Translations under genes and position numbers: made by a program
NCBI GenBank assembly: GCA_037157565.1
Contig: JAZHRO010000036.1
Coordinates: 130,952,001 to 131,016,000, forward strand
From: Thalassia testudinum
Taxonomy: Eukaryota > Streptophyta > Magnoliopsida > Alismatales > Hydrocharitaceae
DNA: 64,000 bases
Direction: 5' to 3'
Shown: one piece after another, positions 11,317 to 23,769 of the stretch
Layout: each line of letters starts with the position of its first letter
Position numbering within the stretch: the first letter of the stretch is position 1
Notes under the pieces: generated by a model
The model's database searches: none
What the model saw: the letters and a program-made list of their open reading frames with translations, nothing else
What the model was told of the DNA's origin: nothing

Positions 11317-14304
11317 AAGAATATAAAACTATTTCGAAAGCATTTGATTGTGAATATGGTGACTACAGGGTACGAGAACTAACATTGAGGAGTTAAGTAG
11401 TGGTTAAGGTATGCAGTATGTAAATATAAGAATCTACAACAAAACAAATCACAAGAACTTTCATCTTCCAACTTTTTCAACCAATTTTTGCTAGTTCCAA
11501 GCAATTCATTAATCTAACCAGTTATGAAAAATGATTAAACTGCAGTCATTAACCCTACTTGCAATATGTCAACTTTCTTATCCTCCCATAGAGTACTAAA
11601 AGAATATCCAATGAGTAGTGCATCCAGTAATGATATAATTAGGCAGACGAAGCCATTTTTCATTAATATATTTATTCAAATGTCAAGTGATGATATAAAA
11701 GTAGGCATAAGTTATCAGTCTCCCCATTCGATATCTCAATATCTTTATCAGAATTCAAAAATCAAAATTAATCACCAATATTTTATTTTAGAATTTTCAA
11801 ACCATTTAATATCGCTATCTTTTGTAATGAGCTGATCGTAAAAAGAAATACAAGGATTGTAATGTTTATCAAGAAATCCTTTTAAGTCTATATTAGACAA
11901 ACAAACACCGAAATGACAACCTTGCAAGAAATTGGTGAGCTGTCAAAAGAATTTCAGTACAAAATAAATTGCATGTTTATCTAAGCAAGCTAAAATTGAA
12001 TAGAAAATTTGTCATTTACTAATGTCAATTTGTATCATTTTTTTTTTTAACAATTAAGGGAGCGAGTCAAAGAAGAATTTGTGATCTCTTATGATCTATG
12101 GTGTCAACAATCGGAAAAAGTCCAAGTCCATATGCCCATAGATATAATGACAAGTTTATAAAGGCAATTGATAAACATTATTATGGCAACTACAGTTATA
12201 TACAATACATAATTCAGAAAAAATTTCTAATTGATAAGTATTACATAATAACACAAGAAGATGCCTTCAATTCTACGTAGAAATTTCAAGGCACAAAACA
12301 CAATCTCCTAAAGAAATTTTAAATCCATGCTGATGAAATGATCTTGGACTTTGAACTTGAAAACTTAGAGTATAAAGGAATGTAAAAATTTCTAGTTCTA
12401 AGCGCTTTCAAAGGTAAAACTCCAGCTCCCAAAGTAATTAAAAAATGTTTATAATTGGCGAGTAAGATGTAAGCTCTACACTCTAAATAATGATACGTTT
12501 CAATTATTTAAAAAATAACATATATATAATTTTCTAAGTTGCTTAGAGTCACATTCAATCGTTCAATTCAAATATCACTTCCATCATATCCACGTATTCA
12601 CTTACCATCAAGTTAACCATCGATTGATAATTTCTCGTATAACTAAATTTCACAATTTATCCTTTGATGTGATTAATAACGGGAGCGATTGTAGCATTTC
12701 TTTAATCCAATGACAGAAGTACCGTATATATCTTTTTAACTTATCAAATTTATACGTGTACTTTTTTTATAACATTCCAAAACTAATTTTCCAATTTTAT
12801 AAATTAATACCAACTCCATAATAAGATATGAATTATTAGTTCATCAATATCTTGGATGTAAAAAATGACAAACATAACGATATTTTCCTCATTTATCATA
12901 TGCGAGCCTATCATAAATAATATGATAGGAACACATTAAGATTAAGGGTTAGAGTAATATAAGCAGTGAAGATACATTTAACCTATCTTTATAACTATGC
13001 ATACAATTATGCATGACAGTGTAACAATTTTTCTCTTTATTATAACATATTGGAGAGACAAATATTTTATTTATACCTTTATCCTAATTTATAACAAGTA
13101 CAATTAATTGTGCATGAAATCAAAATAGTTGTATTCATTCAATCATCATTTAATTAATGATAAAATTCCAGGAACAATCATTAATTAACTCCAAACTAAT
13201 CCAAGTAATAATTGACTAATTTCATTCTAGTCCAGATAGTTAATAACGTAATTTCAATTGCAATCCAATTAAGATATGTCACAAATTTAGTCTTTACAAG
13301 ATTTTAACACACCTCGCTACAACAGTAGCCTTACGACTAATGTCAGTTACCAACTGCATCAGAAATTAACACAACCATTTTCCTTCAATAGTTATAATAA
13401 TTAACCATTTAAGAAAATCTTTTACTCGTGTGGTGAATAGCGAATTCCTGTTTTAACCCCTTACATGCTTCCAATGTATGCTAGGCATTTTACAAGTCAA
13501 ATTCGAGGAAAGAATATTGCTATTATTATTATTTTACACTTACAAAAATAGCAAACACATTATGTCATTATTAACTGGGTACTAGGACAAGTAACCATGT
13601 AATTCGTCAAATAATCATAAATAAAGAAAAAGGGTTACAAAATATGCAATATGGTGTGCTTAGTGGAGAATAATTTACCATTTTTCAAGTGATCAATATT
13701 ATTATATAATCCACTATTAACAAAAATACACTACTATAGGTCACCTCATGAACGTTCGTATGTGTCATGAAAATATGTTAGCTATACGTGTATATTTACA
13801 CAAACAATGGTTGGATGGTACTACGAAAATGGATACTTATTGCGTGGGTACATAAATTAAGTGTCATAAATATATACAACCAACATATTCGATACTAAGT
13901 AGTGCGATATTTTATCGTGCTCGTTGGCCTGGTAATTAAATTTATTACCAAACAAAACCACACGCAAAGCCTTAAAAAATCATACAATCACAAAAACAGT
14001 GGACGAACCAAGAAGTTACCCAACTACTTCTGAGATCACATTCAGATTAAGCAATGCCCTAGTGAGATCCCTAATCTACCCAGCTCGATGGCTGAAGGAA
14101 TGACCTTGATCACCAGAATTGATAGGAAGCAAGGAGACTAAACAAGATGGAGAAAGGGTCGGAATCAAGAAGGGAATCAAGTCGGAATACTGTGGAAAAT
14201 CATGACTAGTAATACCGCATCACTATACGATTAAGTATCCTATCTGCGATATAATATGAACATCTATATGGCCCTTCCAGCTTATTTTATGATTAGTGGG
14301 GTGA

Positions 14305-14321
14305 CCTTGCTCTGATACCAT
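14305..14321 (-). other. tRNA-iMet primer-binding site of family 'T' element
   Basis: The minus strand reads ...GTCGTCACA (LTR end) then GATGGTATCAGAGCAAGGTC. TGGTATCAGAGC is the standard complement to the 3' end of plant initiator tRNA-Met. This shows that copy 3 is a 5' LTR and that the interior lies at lower coordinates. Confidence 0.82.
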
Positions 14322-14322
14322 C

Positions 14323-14925
14323 TGTGACGACCCAAGTCCCGCCAACCGACGATACCCAAGTAGCCATGTGCTAACAACCAGCAGAACTCGCCCACAAGAT
14401 CGTAGTCACCCAACACATAATCATAAAATATAAATATGGCCAACAAACAATTTATATTATAGAATTTAAAGGAACAAAAATTGAATACTAATCGGAATAT
14501 TTACCATAGTATATGAGTCCAAGGAGATATACAACGGAATTCTACTTGCGAACTGCCAAGTAGACCTGAGTACGGAACCCAAAAACATGTCAGTAAAAAT
14601 TGAGTAGAGTAGAAATAACAACAGTAGAGTACAATAGTAACCAAGCATAAAAGAGAATAGGTACTATAGTTTTGATTAATTTATTTATTAGACATCTCGT
14701 TATCTCATTCCGTTTCGTATATTGGAAACCCAATTTATTATATTCACAAATTATCAATCAACATCTCAGGGCACGACACGATTTCATGTAACTTCCTGTG
14801 GTGCAAGATTGATATAAGCCACCCTCCTGGCCGAGAGGGTTGCTTATATCCATTGAGTCGCCACGCTCCGTCACCCTGGGGTCATCGCGGAAAGGGGTGG
14901 CGGATACATCATATTAGTGAAATCA
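14323..14925 (-). repeat. Long LTR family 'T', copy 3 (truncated 5' LTR)
   Basis: It retains only the 600 bp next to the PBS, colinear with 7913-8500 of copy 2 (shared phrases include CCATAGTATATGAGT and TTCACAAATTATCAATC). At about 14,925 it is replaced by an unrelated LTR fragment, so the U3/promoter part has been lost. Confidence 0.72.
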
Positions 14926-15733
14926 AGTGACAAATACTCCGACATGATCGCCTGAGAGCCGTAATTCTACTCAAATTCATTTTAAGAGGAAAACATTAAA
15001 AAGGGTTAAATCTGTAATTTTAACATTACATTATAATTGTAGAGTAACTACAGGATTTTCCAAGGGTTAATTGAAGGTCAAATGAACATTAAGGTCCAAA
15101 GAGTAGGTCCACACAGACAGAAAATAGGGTTTCACGCGTTTTGAGAACCAAAACAATACCCAAAATCCTAATTTCTGGCCTGCTTAAATTAAAGAGGTTT
15201 TGAGCAGAATAAAATTTATCTAAACCTTCTAAAATTTATAAAAAAAATATTTAAGAGGTTTGGTACCCTTGGTTTGACCATATGAACTCATTTTGACCTT
15301 AAATAGAGCTTCAGACAAGATTTTGCCCTAATTTAAGCTTCTATGTAAATTGCCCAGTCAAACATGGTCAAAACTCAAATTCAACTTCACCATTAGATTC
15401 CTTAGGTCCAAATTAGGTTCAGGCCAAAATTTGGGTCCAATCAAAGTTCATCTTGACCTAGTTTGCAATCTAGTCTCTTAAAACTTTGTTCTTCACACCT
15501 AAGCCCCTAGCTTTCGAAATTTCTTGCCTCAAGGTCCCTAAGTTTTCTCGTCTTCTTCTCAAACAGGTACCTACCGCCATGGTAGGTGTGAACCCAAGCC
15601 CACGGACCTTCAATTAAGGATTTTTCCTTGATTCCTCAGCCAAATCCCTCCCAATTTGGAGGGAGTGATATAGAGAAGTTATCCAATCCGTTGGACTTGA
15701 TTTCAAGGCTCGAAATCAACTCTAGAAGCTCAG
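14926..15733 (+). repeat. Athila/Tat-type LTR fragment
   Basis: Colinear with the start of the LTR at 24,229 (24,250-25,060): both carry a 'CTGCAATTTTAAC / CTGTAATTTTAAC' segment, a 'TTAATTGAAGGTCAAATGA'-like stretch, 'GGTCCACACAGACAGA / GGTCCATACAGACAGA' and 'CCCAGTCAAA'. The terminal end is missing or altered and it joins family 'T' copy 4 at about 15,734. It has no coding capacity. Confidence 0.6.
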
Positions 15734-18193
15734 GTCACCGTGTGTTAACAACCAGCACAACTCACCCACAAGACCGCAGTCACCCAACACATAATCATAA
15801 AATATAAACATAGCCAACAAACAATTCATATTGCATAAATTAAATGAACATAAATTGAATACTAACTAGAAGATTTATCATCACATATAAGCCCAAGGAG
15901 ATGTATAAAAGAAATCCCCTTATGAACTACCAAGTATACCTGAGTACAGAACCCAAAAATACGTCAGTAATAACTAAGTAGAGTAGAAACAACAGCAGAT
16001 TGCAATAGTAACCGAGCACAAGAGAAAATGGGTATTATAACTTTGATTAATTCATTTATTAGACATCTTGTTATATGGTTTCGTTTTGTATATTGGAAGC
16101 CTAAATTGTTATGGTCCATAATTTATTAATCGACGTCTCAAGGCACGAGATAATTTCCGTGTAACTTTCTGCAGCATAAGACCGGTATAAGGCGCCCTCC
16201 TGGCCGAGAAGATCGCTTATATCCACCAAGTTGCTGCTTTCCATCTCCATGGGGTCATTATGAAAAGGAGTGGCAACTACATCGTATGACGTGAACACGT
16301 GCATGCACTATGTACGCTGAACTACAAATAGCCAATGACCTACCCACCGGCCAAGAAAGAAACCACTCCAACCCTCGAGCCCTACAATCCACTATCCTAG
16401 TTGATCGTTAAGCCTAACCAAAGAGTCGTATGGAGGCCAGTAACTCCCTAAACCAGCCCAGAATCGGCCTGAAAAGACCAAAGTTACTGCCAAAATCCAA
16501 ACAGCAAGCTCAAACCAATTATCCAATTCTTTTAATTCCCGACAAATCTGTTGTATTGATTATATAACCAATTCCAGATAATTGTATCAATAGTGTTCCT
16601 TAATTAAGCCATAACTCTCATCATTTTAAACCATTGATCTAAAGAGCTCAGATCACATCACTTCAAGATTAATTGTTAAGTGATATATTTTCCAACTTCT
16701 AATGGTGGTTCTAATCAAATTATTATATTTAACCATCCTGATGATGCAGTTTCATTAAAAATAAAATTCATTTCGCACATGCGATAATAAGATTACATCC
16801 CATATTGTAAGTGTTTTGTAATTCATTTAATTCATGAAAATGGTCAAATAAATTGTTGTTAACTCCTTTTAATCCAGCAGTTAACTATATCAATTTGATT
16901 ACTCACATTCCAAGTCAACAACTTGATTTACAACATCCACATTTAATATATATTCAAGTACCCAAGATAGCAAGAAATATGAAAATGGGCTCGATCTTAG
17001 CATGACACAAGAATATACACTAAACGATGCAACACGCGAAGAAAATCATATGTAGACAATCACATGAAAAAAGAGAAAGACTACTCTACTTAATATCCCC
17101 GAGAACTCACAGTGACTTCATGCACACTCCGGACATCCATTTAACATTAAGCCGGTAACAACAAGTTAAAACATAATTAATAAAAACTCAAGGGTAGAAA
17201 TGTAATTTATCATGTTTGATGAGAGAGAAGAATTTACCATGTCAAAGTATGTTTCAACATGATTCTAACGACGTGTGGTTTGAGAAAAACGAGCTTCCAT
17301 GCCCCTTAATTTAATCAAAACAAGGGACAACTTTCAGGACCCATACATAATAATGAAAACTTATTATTTAATAGTCATAAGTTTTCCGAAACTAAACCCC
17401 TCCTCGTGCGTCTTCTTCTTCCTCACGCCCTCCGTTCTTTTCGGATGGCACTGTTCACGCCATGTGCGAGGGAAGCTTTCCCGCCGGCGCTCCAACCCCA
17501 CGCCGACCAAAGTCGCTCCTCGCCGGACCTCGCCGACGCCCTCCACCTTTCGACGAGGCCCACATCGTCCTCTTGCCCCCTTCTTCCTCTCCTTTCTCCC
17601 ACTCTCATCCTCCCTTAGTTATGGGTCATCACCCACGTCGGTGCAGCGCCACCCGAGCCGCCGGCTACTCTCCCCTCGCCGGACTGCCTCGTCGTCCGGC
17701 GGATCCGCGACGACCACCAACACCCTCCTCTCCTCTTTCTCTCCCTCCCGCTTCCCTTCATGCACGCCGATAGAAGCTCCTCCTTGCCGACGATGCCGCC
17801 ACCTGTCCTCCTTCCCTCGTTCTCGTTCTTCCCCTTCTCTCTCGCCTCGCCTCCCTTCTATTCACGCATGCATGCAAGAGACGTATGGGCAAAAACGAAA
17901 ACGAAAACCAACCTACACGTGGCCGATGCCGACGATGCTCTCTAGCGGCCCCAGGATAGCCCGCCGATGGGGAAGGGGGAGAAGGCTGCGGGATAGGGGA
18001 AGCAAGAAGGAAGGAGAAGGAGCCTCGTCCATCTCCCTCTCGACCTCTCTCTCTTTTGGGATCATGCACACAATGAGCGGGAGAAAAAACGTGACCCTCC
18101 CATTATTTTATAATCCCAGGTAACAAGATTTGGTTGGGATTAAGATAAGGGAATAGGTTTAAGATAATAAGTAACAATCCATCCTTTTATTTC

Positions 18194-18257
<64 letters not shown>

Positions 18258-18538
18258 CTCCTACGACGCTTTCTATTTTACATGTGATTTTGTTATAGAA
18301 CTTGGATTTTCATGGAATGAGCGTCATGGGAAAGATCACGATGATAGGAGCCCAACGATATTGATTATGAAACCATTAGCATGAATTTTCTAGAGTTTGA
18401 CTTGTGCTAATCGAAACTCGTATTTCTTTATTTTCAAGTTACACAAACCCAACTTGCACCCAATCACCATTGATGCATTCGTTGTACACGTTTAAATCCA
18501 AAATATGTGACTCTAAAATTTAGGTTCAGGACGTTACA
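15734..18538 (-). repeat. Long LTR family 'T', copy 4
   Basis: About 2.8 kb, minus strand. It starts TGTAACGTCCTG at 18,538 and lacks the last few dozen bases at the PBS end. A TATA-like TATAAAAT lies on the minus strand near 18,108. The GC-rich block 17,440-17,960 matches 7380-7900 of copy 1. Plus-strand frames here (such as 17,299-18,123) are antisense to the element and interrupted differently in the other copies, so I do not call them genes. Confidence 0.68.
18195..18254. repeat. (TA)n microsatellite
   Basis: About 60 bp of nearly uninterrupted TA dinucleotide, inside LTR copy 4 between its promoter-like site and its outer end. Confidence 0.95.
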
Positions 18539-18672
18539 GGAGTCACTTGGGGGCTTCCTACTCTGGTCGGAGACACCAAAGTAGTTCTTTCCTTTGCTGA
18601 GGATGATGTAGGTGTGGAAGTCGTGGTTTAGGGTACTGATGTTGGAGAGGGTCTAGGTGTTAGAATCGTGTT

Positions 18673-19424
18673 AGGAATGACAATTTTTCTATTAAGAACA
18701 TTGATGCTTTGATTACCCAAAATTGGTATAACTTCAACCTTCGGGCTTGGATTCGCCAGCAACATACCGAACCCATCAAAGTAAACTGGTTAAAACCTCT
18801 ATTTGGGATTAAGATTAACATTGCAGTTTGTAGACAGGTTGGCCAACTCTCCATCTCCTAGGTTGCTAGGAACGCAAGTGGGAATTTTGTGAATTGTGCA
18901 TTCCAGACAACTCTCACCAGGTCCCGTGAGAAAGCCATTATTCAAGCCACTCTCCATGCTCTCGACATTTGGACCTCGGCTGCTGCCCTCCACTTTGATT
19001 ATGAATCCTCTTTGCTATACTTTTGGTGGATCGGGAAAATCCCGGTTGCTTGGGCAATTAAAGAAGATTACATGAAGATGTTAATTCAAAAAGATAGAAT
19101 TGGCTCTCTTAGCTTTATCTGCCCTACTGCCAATGTGGTTGCCAGCTTGATGACTCCCCTTGCTAAGGGTGGTTGGAAGATCTACTCTGACTTACAGGAG
19201 CTCAATAGATGGATCCAGGGCTCCATTTTGCTTGACAAGCTCCAGTTCCCCTACGTGATTTACTGAGCTCCTTTTTGCTGTGTGTTTTTCTCTTGTACTA
19301 GGCCACGAGTCATGGTCCCTCTTTATGTGTACTAGCAGGTTTGGTTTGATCCCCCTGCTTTTTGCCTACCTCTTAGGAGTGGGGGATGAATAAATTTTAC
19401 TCCTCGTTTTCTTAAAAAAAGAAA
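18673..19424 (+). mobile_element. 5'-truncated LINE (non-LTR retrotransposon)
   Basis: It has the hallmarks of target-primed insertion: an A-rich 3' tail (TTAAAAAAAGAAAA at about 19,412-19,425), loss of the 5' part, and flanking duplications AGGTGTTAGAATC at 18,655 and 19,425. With two G/A differences the duplication extends to 18 bp. The interior encodes the end of an ORF2-like protein followed by a 3' UTR of about 150 bp. The insertion lies at the very start of a Copia LTR. Confidence 0.78.
18760..19266 (+). pseudogene. LINE ORF2 C-terminal (RNase H-like) remnant
   Basis: The reading passes through 'KVNWLKP', a degraded 'IKINI' region, an internal TAG at about 18,861, then a clean 125-codon stretch ending at TGA 19,264-19,266. 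Segments such as SREKAIIQATLHALDIW and ANVVASLMTPLAKGG resemble the helix and C-terminal helix of the RNase H domain found at the end of many plant LINE ORF2 proteins. Catalytic acidic residues are not recognisable. I infer the domain from position and weak similarity. Confidence 0.5.
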
Positions 19425-19427
19425 AGG

Positions 19428-19987
19428 TGTTAGAATCATATTGCGAACCAACATATATTATTATATACATACATTTAGACATCACATTTACGGTCATTAA
19501 AGTAGTCTAATTATGTAAATTGATCATTCACATCTCATTAGGATATGTGATTTAATATATAGAAACCTTAAGGGAAATGCAATTCCATGATGGGTGCAAC
19601 TGTCATTCCATATTTTGCAGGTATGGTCCCTGGAGGGGTGCGAGCGAAGTGGGCATTCGATTTTTCTACATCCCATTGCAGAAAAGAATTATAAATAAGG
19701 CCTATAAGAGAACCCAAGGGCTATGCTCCCATTCAGTTTTCTTCCGCTCGCACCCTCTAAACCCTCTGGAAGTTCCATTACCACTACCTCTCGTTGGAGA
19801 AGCAAACCCCATGACTCGAAAGGATCTCCGTGATCTCCTTGATGCTTCCGCTACGATAGATTCAGGTATTCCTCCATCGTTTCTCTTTTCAATCGATGTA
19901 TGAGTTGATGTTTTGATGATTAGGATTGATCTTGGGATTTGGTAGAAAATCATTCGATTTTTTATCTTATACATTTTAAATCTATCA
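19428..19987 (+). repeat. Copia 5' LTR
   Basis: It starts TGTTAGAATC and ends ...AATCTATCA, about 560 bp, followed by AGTGGTATCAAAAC. The start coincides with the LINE target duplication, so the first bases also occur at 18,658. No 3' partner is in the window. Confidence 0.6.
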
Positions 19988-19989
19988 AG

Positions 19990-20003
19990 TGGTATCAAAA
20001 CTT
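19990..20003 (+). other. Primer-binding site (tRNA-iMet type), Copia
   Basis: TGGTATCAAAACTT, two nucleotides after the LTR end. It matches the canonical TGGTATCAGAGC with G-to-A changes. Confidence 0.65.
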
Positions 20004-20278
20004 TTCCTATTCATTAAATCATTGCCTTTTCGATTGTTTTAAAGAACAATGCATTGGGTTTTTTGGGATTGTTCTTAAGTTTGGTGTTTGATTCGTTTTC
20101 AATCCCATCTTCATGAATTAATGTCAACTAATGTTTGTTTTTGGATTTCATGTTCATTTGTTCCCATATATGTTCATCAAATTAAGTTTTCTCAATTGGA
20201 ATCGTGATTTAGGGTTTTTTCCCAAATCTCGATTTTTGATCACCGCCCTGAGATTGGGTCGTAAGCAGTTGTTCGACA

Positions 20279-22154
20279 TGTAAATCACATTTTAAAAGAT
20301 TATGTCATCATAGTATAGCGTGAAACACGTCGACAAATAAAATATAACAAAACTTGATAAGTCCGATCGAACTTAGGGATGCGGAAAATACAAAATTGAA
20401 ATTGATAAACTAACTAGACTCGACTCCTAAATGCATAATCCAATCTCCAACTCGCGAATATTAATTTCACCCGTTCTCTTATTTTCGTGAATAATAAGTG
20501 CACTCGTTAAGAAGATATAAAATGTAAATATGTGCGTCTCTGTTTCCATAATTTCCGTTATATTATTACTGTTGAGTAAGTTAAAAAAAAACGTTTGAGT
20601 CGTTAATATGGATCGGTGCGGCCTTACGAATATATATATATATATATATATATATATTGCAAATATTTTTAGGAATTTTTTATTTTTGGATATAAAGATC
20701 TACTCTAACTAGATATTAAACAGAAATAGCAATAGATATTTGAAATACATTAACTTTATAGATATCATATATTGGTTCCACGTTTAGTTGAATAAAAAAA
20801 AATACTAGAAACATTAGAACTAAATATACTAGAAATAAAATTAATGAAAAAAATTATATCCATAGAAAGAGGACACCAAAGAGTAATCTTTGATGGCCTT
20901 TGGAATACGTAACATAGCAGTAATGGTCCACCAAGGGTGGCCTTGGTGGATGATGGAGGGAGATGGAGTGGAGGCCGGAGATGATGGAGAGCCGGAGAGA
21001 GTAGAGGAGGAAGAGGCATCGACGGGAGAGGGAGGATGAGCCCCCGATGGGAGAGGGAATTCGGTCCTCTTATAATCGTTGGAGGATCGGATGAAATCAA
21101 ATGGGAGTTCGGTAGAGAGGGGTTTCGGTGGAGTTGACGGTGGAATTTTTTTTCGGTGGAGAAAATCGGATGGAGTTGGGAAAAGAATTGAAAGGAGAGT
21201 AAATCGGAATTGTTGGACGTTTGTTGAGTAGGTTCGGTTTCGGATGTTGTTGGGGAATTTTGGAAAATAAATATTCTTTAAAAAAATAGGACTTTATGTG
21301 TGTGATTGTGTGTGCTTGGGTGTGTTGTGTTGGGAAAGGGAATAAAGGCTGTGTTTTCGTGAGTGGGTTTCGGATGTATGGGAATATTAATGGTGTTGGA
21401 TGCATGGGTTTGGATGTGAGTAAGTGGGTTTTAGATATGGCATTTGTATGTGAAATATTTAGTATGTGATCATGAGGTTGTATGGAATTTGAAGGGTTAT
21501 GTGAATGAAGTGTGTGCATGCATGTATATGTGTATGACGTGTTTGGGTATAGGTAGTTTGAATGGATATGTGTGGGTATATATTTACATTAATGTGCTTG
21601 GATATGGAAATGCATGCATGTGCATATCAGGGTGTGCATTTAAGTTATGTAGACGGGTATGCATGTGTATATGGGTTTAGGGGATCTCTAAATAGGTTTC
21701 CTAAGATGTCTAAGGTTGGGAATAGGTGGGGTTTAATTAGAATCTAAGTGGGTCCATAACAGGGAAATTAGGATTAGGAAAGAGAAATTAGCTTGAGGCT
21801 TAATTAGGTTGGTTTAGGAATAGGTTTATTGGGTGATGGATAGGTTCATAGGTTTATTCCTCTTCCTCTTTCTCCTTTTATTTCTCCTTTTATTCTTTGG
21901 CTTTTTGAATCTCTTCTTCTCATTTCCTCCATCTTATTTCTTTGTCTTTTCTTTTTCTTGATTTATTATTCCCATATATACTTGCAATCACAAGATAAGA
22001 CATTATATCATAATTAGGTCCATAAAAGGCATTATTTATTAATAAGCAATTAAATATGATGCAAATGCAAACTATGCATGAAATAAATGTAATATTTATA
22101 ACTATGTTAGAAATCTATCCTAATCTAGGCATTTTAAAACCTACGATTGCTACA
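20279..22154 (-). repeat. Possible LTR (solo or partial), minus strand
   Basis: On the minus strand it would start TGTAGCAATCG (22,154) and end ...GATTTACA (20,279), with a TATA-like ATTATAAGAGG near 21,075 and a GA/CT-rich leader below it, the same architecture as the other LTRs in the window. The flanking 5-mers (CGACA, GAATC) do not match. It would explain why the Copia leader is about 2.9 kb long. Confidence 0.4.
20631..20657. repeat. (TA)n microsatellite
   Basis: About 27 bp of uninterrupted TA within the AT-rich part of the Copia leader or nested LTR. Confidence 0.9.
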
Positions 22155-22164
22155 GAATCAGTGA

Positions 22165-22490
22165 TCTGCTACCGGTACTCATGATGGTACTCATCATGAA
22201 TACCAGTACTCCATCGATACTGGTCAGGCTCTAGGGGGTGCTGCCAGTGTCGATGGAGTATCGGTACTCATAATGAGTATCGGTACATGTGGGATACCGG
22301 TTAACATTGGGGTACCGTACTCATGCTGGTATTGGTTCCAAGATCGATCAAATATTGATGTAGTACCGATACATAAGATCAGTACCGGTACACATCATTC
22401 TGGTACCATTACATAAGGTCCAATACAGGTACGTGGTCATTGTTGTTGGTATCGGTACCCATCATGAGTACCGGTACTAGCATGCTGATT
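22165..22490. repeat. Cluster of GGTAC/ATCGGTACC palindromic segments
   Basis: About 320 bp in which forms of CGGTACTCAT and ATGAGTACCGG alternate in both orientations at least seven times. The best stem pairs ACTCCATCGATACTGG (22,208-22,223) with CCAGTGTCGATGGAGT (22,244-22,259), one mismatch over 16 bp. It sits in the Copia leader upstream of gag and is not coding. Confidence 0.7.
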
Positions 22491-22935
22491 GGGATACAAT
22501 CTTTTGATCATGATTATGTTGGTACGAACATTAGTGATTGGTTTTAATGTATTAAGTATTCTGTCACTTTTAGTAATTCTTGCCAAAGCGGGTTATTTCT
22601 TGTGCTGGTTTATTTAAAACATTAAAGTGACTGTGTATGTTGTATTCCTATATGAGGCGCTTAACCCAAAGGTGAACCACCTCATGACTGAATGCATATG
22701 TACACATTTAATGATAAATTTTCTGTTGAATTATTAGGTTTCATGTGGATAGTTAAGTTAATCCAAAGATGGCTTGATCACTTACATGAGTGTTTTCAAT
22801 AGTTATTTATAATTCATAAGACTGCCCTTTACAATATTAATGTTTATTGTCCAAAGACTAAATATTAATGATTGTATTGTTTAGTTTATTTGATTCTGAG
22901 CATGTATTTGGTTTATTTCCTTTATTTTTCCAGTT

Positions 22936-23740
22936 AACTCCTCTGCATCTGCCATAACTGCCAACCTAAACTCTATTTCAGAACTAAATAGATCTAATTT
23001 TAAGTTTTGGAAAGAAAGTGCCCTTATCGTTCTGAGATGCATGGATCTAGACCTTGCGCTCAGGATTGATCATCCCTCCCCTCTTATGGATAAGAGTTCT
23101 TATGATGAAATAAAGAACTCTACGAGGTAGAAGTGATCAAATCGCATGTCTTCGATGATCATGAAGCGTGCTATCCTAGAAAACTTTTGGGGTGCTATCT
23201 CAGAGGAATTAAATGCTAGGGAATTCCTTGATGAGATTGAAAAAGGATTTGTTAAGAATGAGCAAGTCAAGACAAGCAATCTCCTTAGGAACTTGCCTCA
23301 CTTAAGTACAAGGGCACTGGAAACATTAGGGAGCACATCATGGAAATGCCCCATTTAGCCTTGAAACTAAAGACGCTTAAGTTGGAGTTGTTAGATGACC
23401 TCCTCCTGTATTTAGTTTTGATCTCCCTCCTTGCACAATATGGGCAGTTTAAGGTCAGCTATAACTGCCAAAGGAAGAAGTGGACTCTTAATGAGCTCAT
23501 TTCTCATTGTGTGCAAGAGGAAGAAAGGTTGCAACATGACAAACCAGAGAGTGTTCATCTGGTTTCTGGGCCTAAAAGAAAGCAGGCTAAGTATACAGCT
23601 GCTGCCAATTCATCCTCCTTTAAAGGAAGTTAGAAGAAGCCTAAGGCATCCTGCTTCTTCTGCAAGAGAGAATGACACATGAAGGAGTGTACCAAATATC
23701 ATGCTTGGCATGAAAAGAAAGACACATCACTCTCTTTTGT
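22936..23740 (+). pseudogene. Copia gag (UBN2 type) with CCHC knuckle
   Basis: The reading shows the typical Copia gag order: a substrate-like N-terminus ('NFKFWKESALIVLRCMDLDLALR'-type, about 22,990-23,070), then 'NRMSSMIMKRAI' (after a TAG near 23,127), 'FLDEIEKGF', 'HIMEMPHLALKLK', 'LVLISLLAQYGQFKVSYN' and 'KKWTLNELISHCVQEEERL' ending near 23,555. A knuckle CFFCKRE-stop-HMKECTKYH follows at about 23,650-23,700, where the glycine codon is TGA. Frame changes occur near 23,300 and a stop at 23,631. Gag would form the particle; this copy is dead. Confidence 0.78.
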
Positions 23741-23769
23741 TTGTTCAGAAGTTAACTATGCTTCTGTAC

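Larger units (their letters stand above)
10989..14322 (-). mobile_element. Non-coding interior of a non-autonomous LTR element (LARD-like)
   Basis: This 3.3 kb stretch lies between LTR copies 2 and 3 of the same family and orientation, with a primer-binding site at its copy 3 end. It is AT-rich, and the longest frames (for example 11,566-11,835) have no recognisable domain. An LTR pair, a PBS and a non-coding interior fit a large retrotransposon derivative that depends on proteins from a coding relative. The end next to copy 2 has no convincing polypurine tract, so the pairing is inferred from LTR similarity and order. Confidence 0.5.

Noticed and set aside
17299..18123. 274-codon plus-strand open frame
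   Set aside because: Antisense to a minus-strand LTR; the homologous stretch at 7380-7900 is interrupted differently, and the composition is serine/proline/arginine low complexity.
20765..21747. Frames at 20,765-21,100, 21,097-21,519 and 21,444-21,747 considered as genes
   Set aside because: Low-complexity products of GA/TG-rich sequence in a likely LTR; no domain and no consistent start or neighbour.
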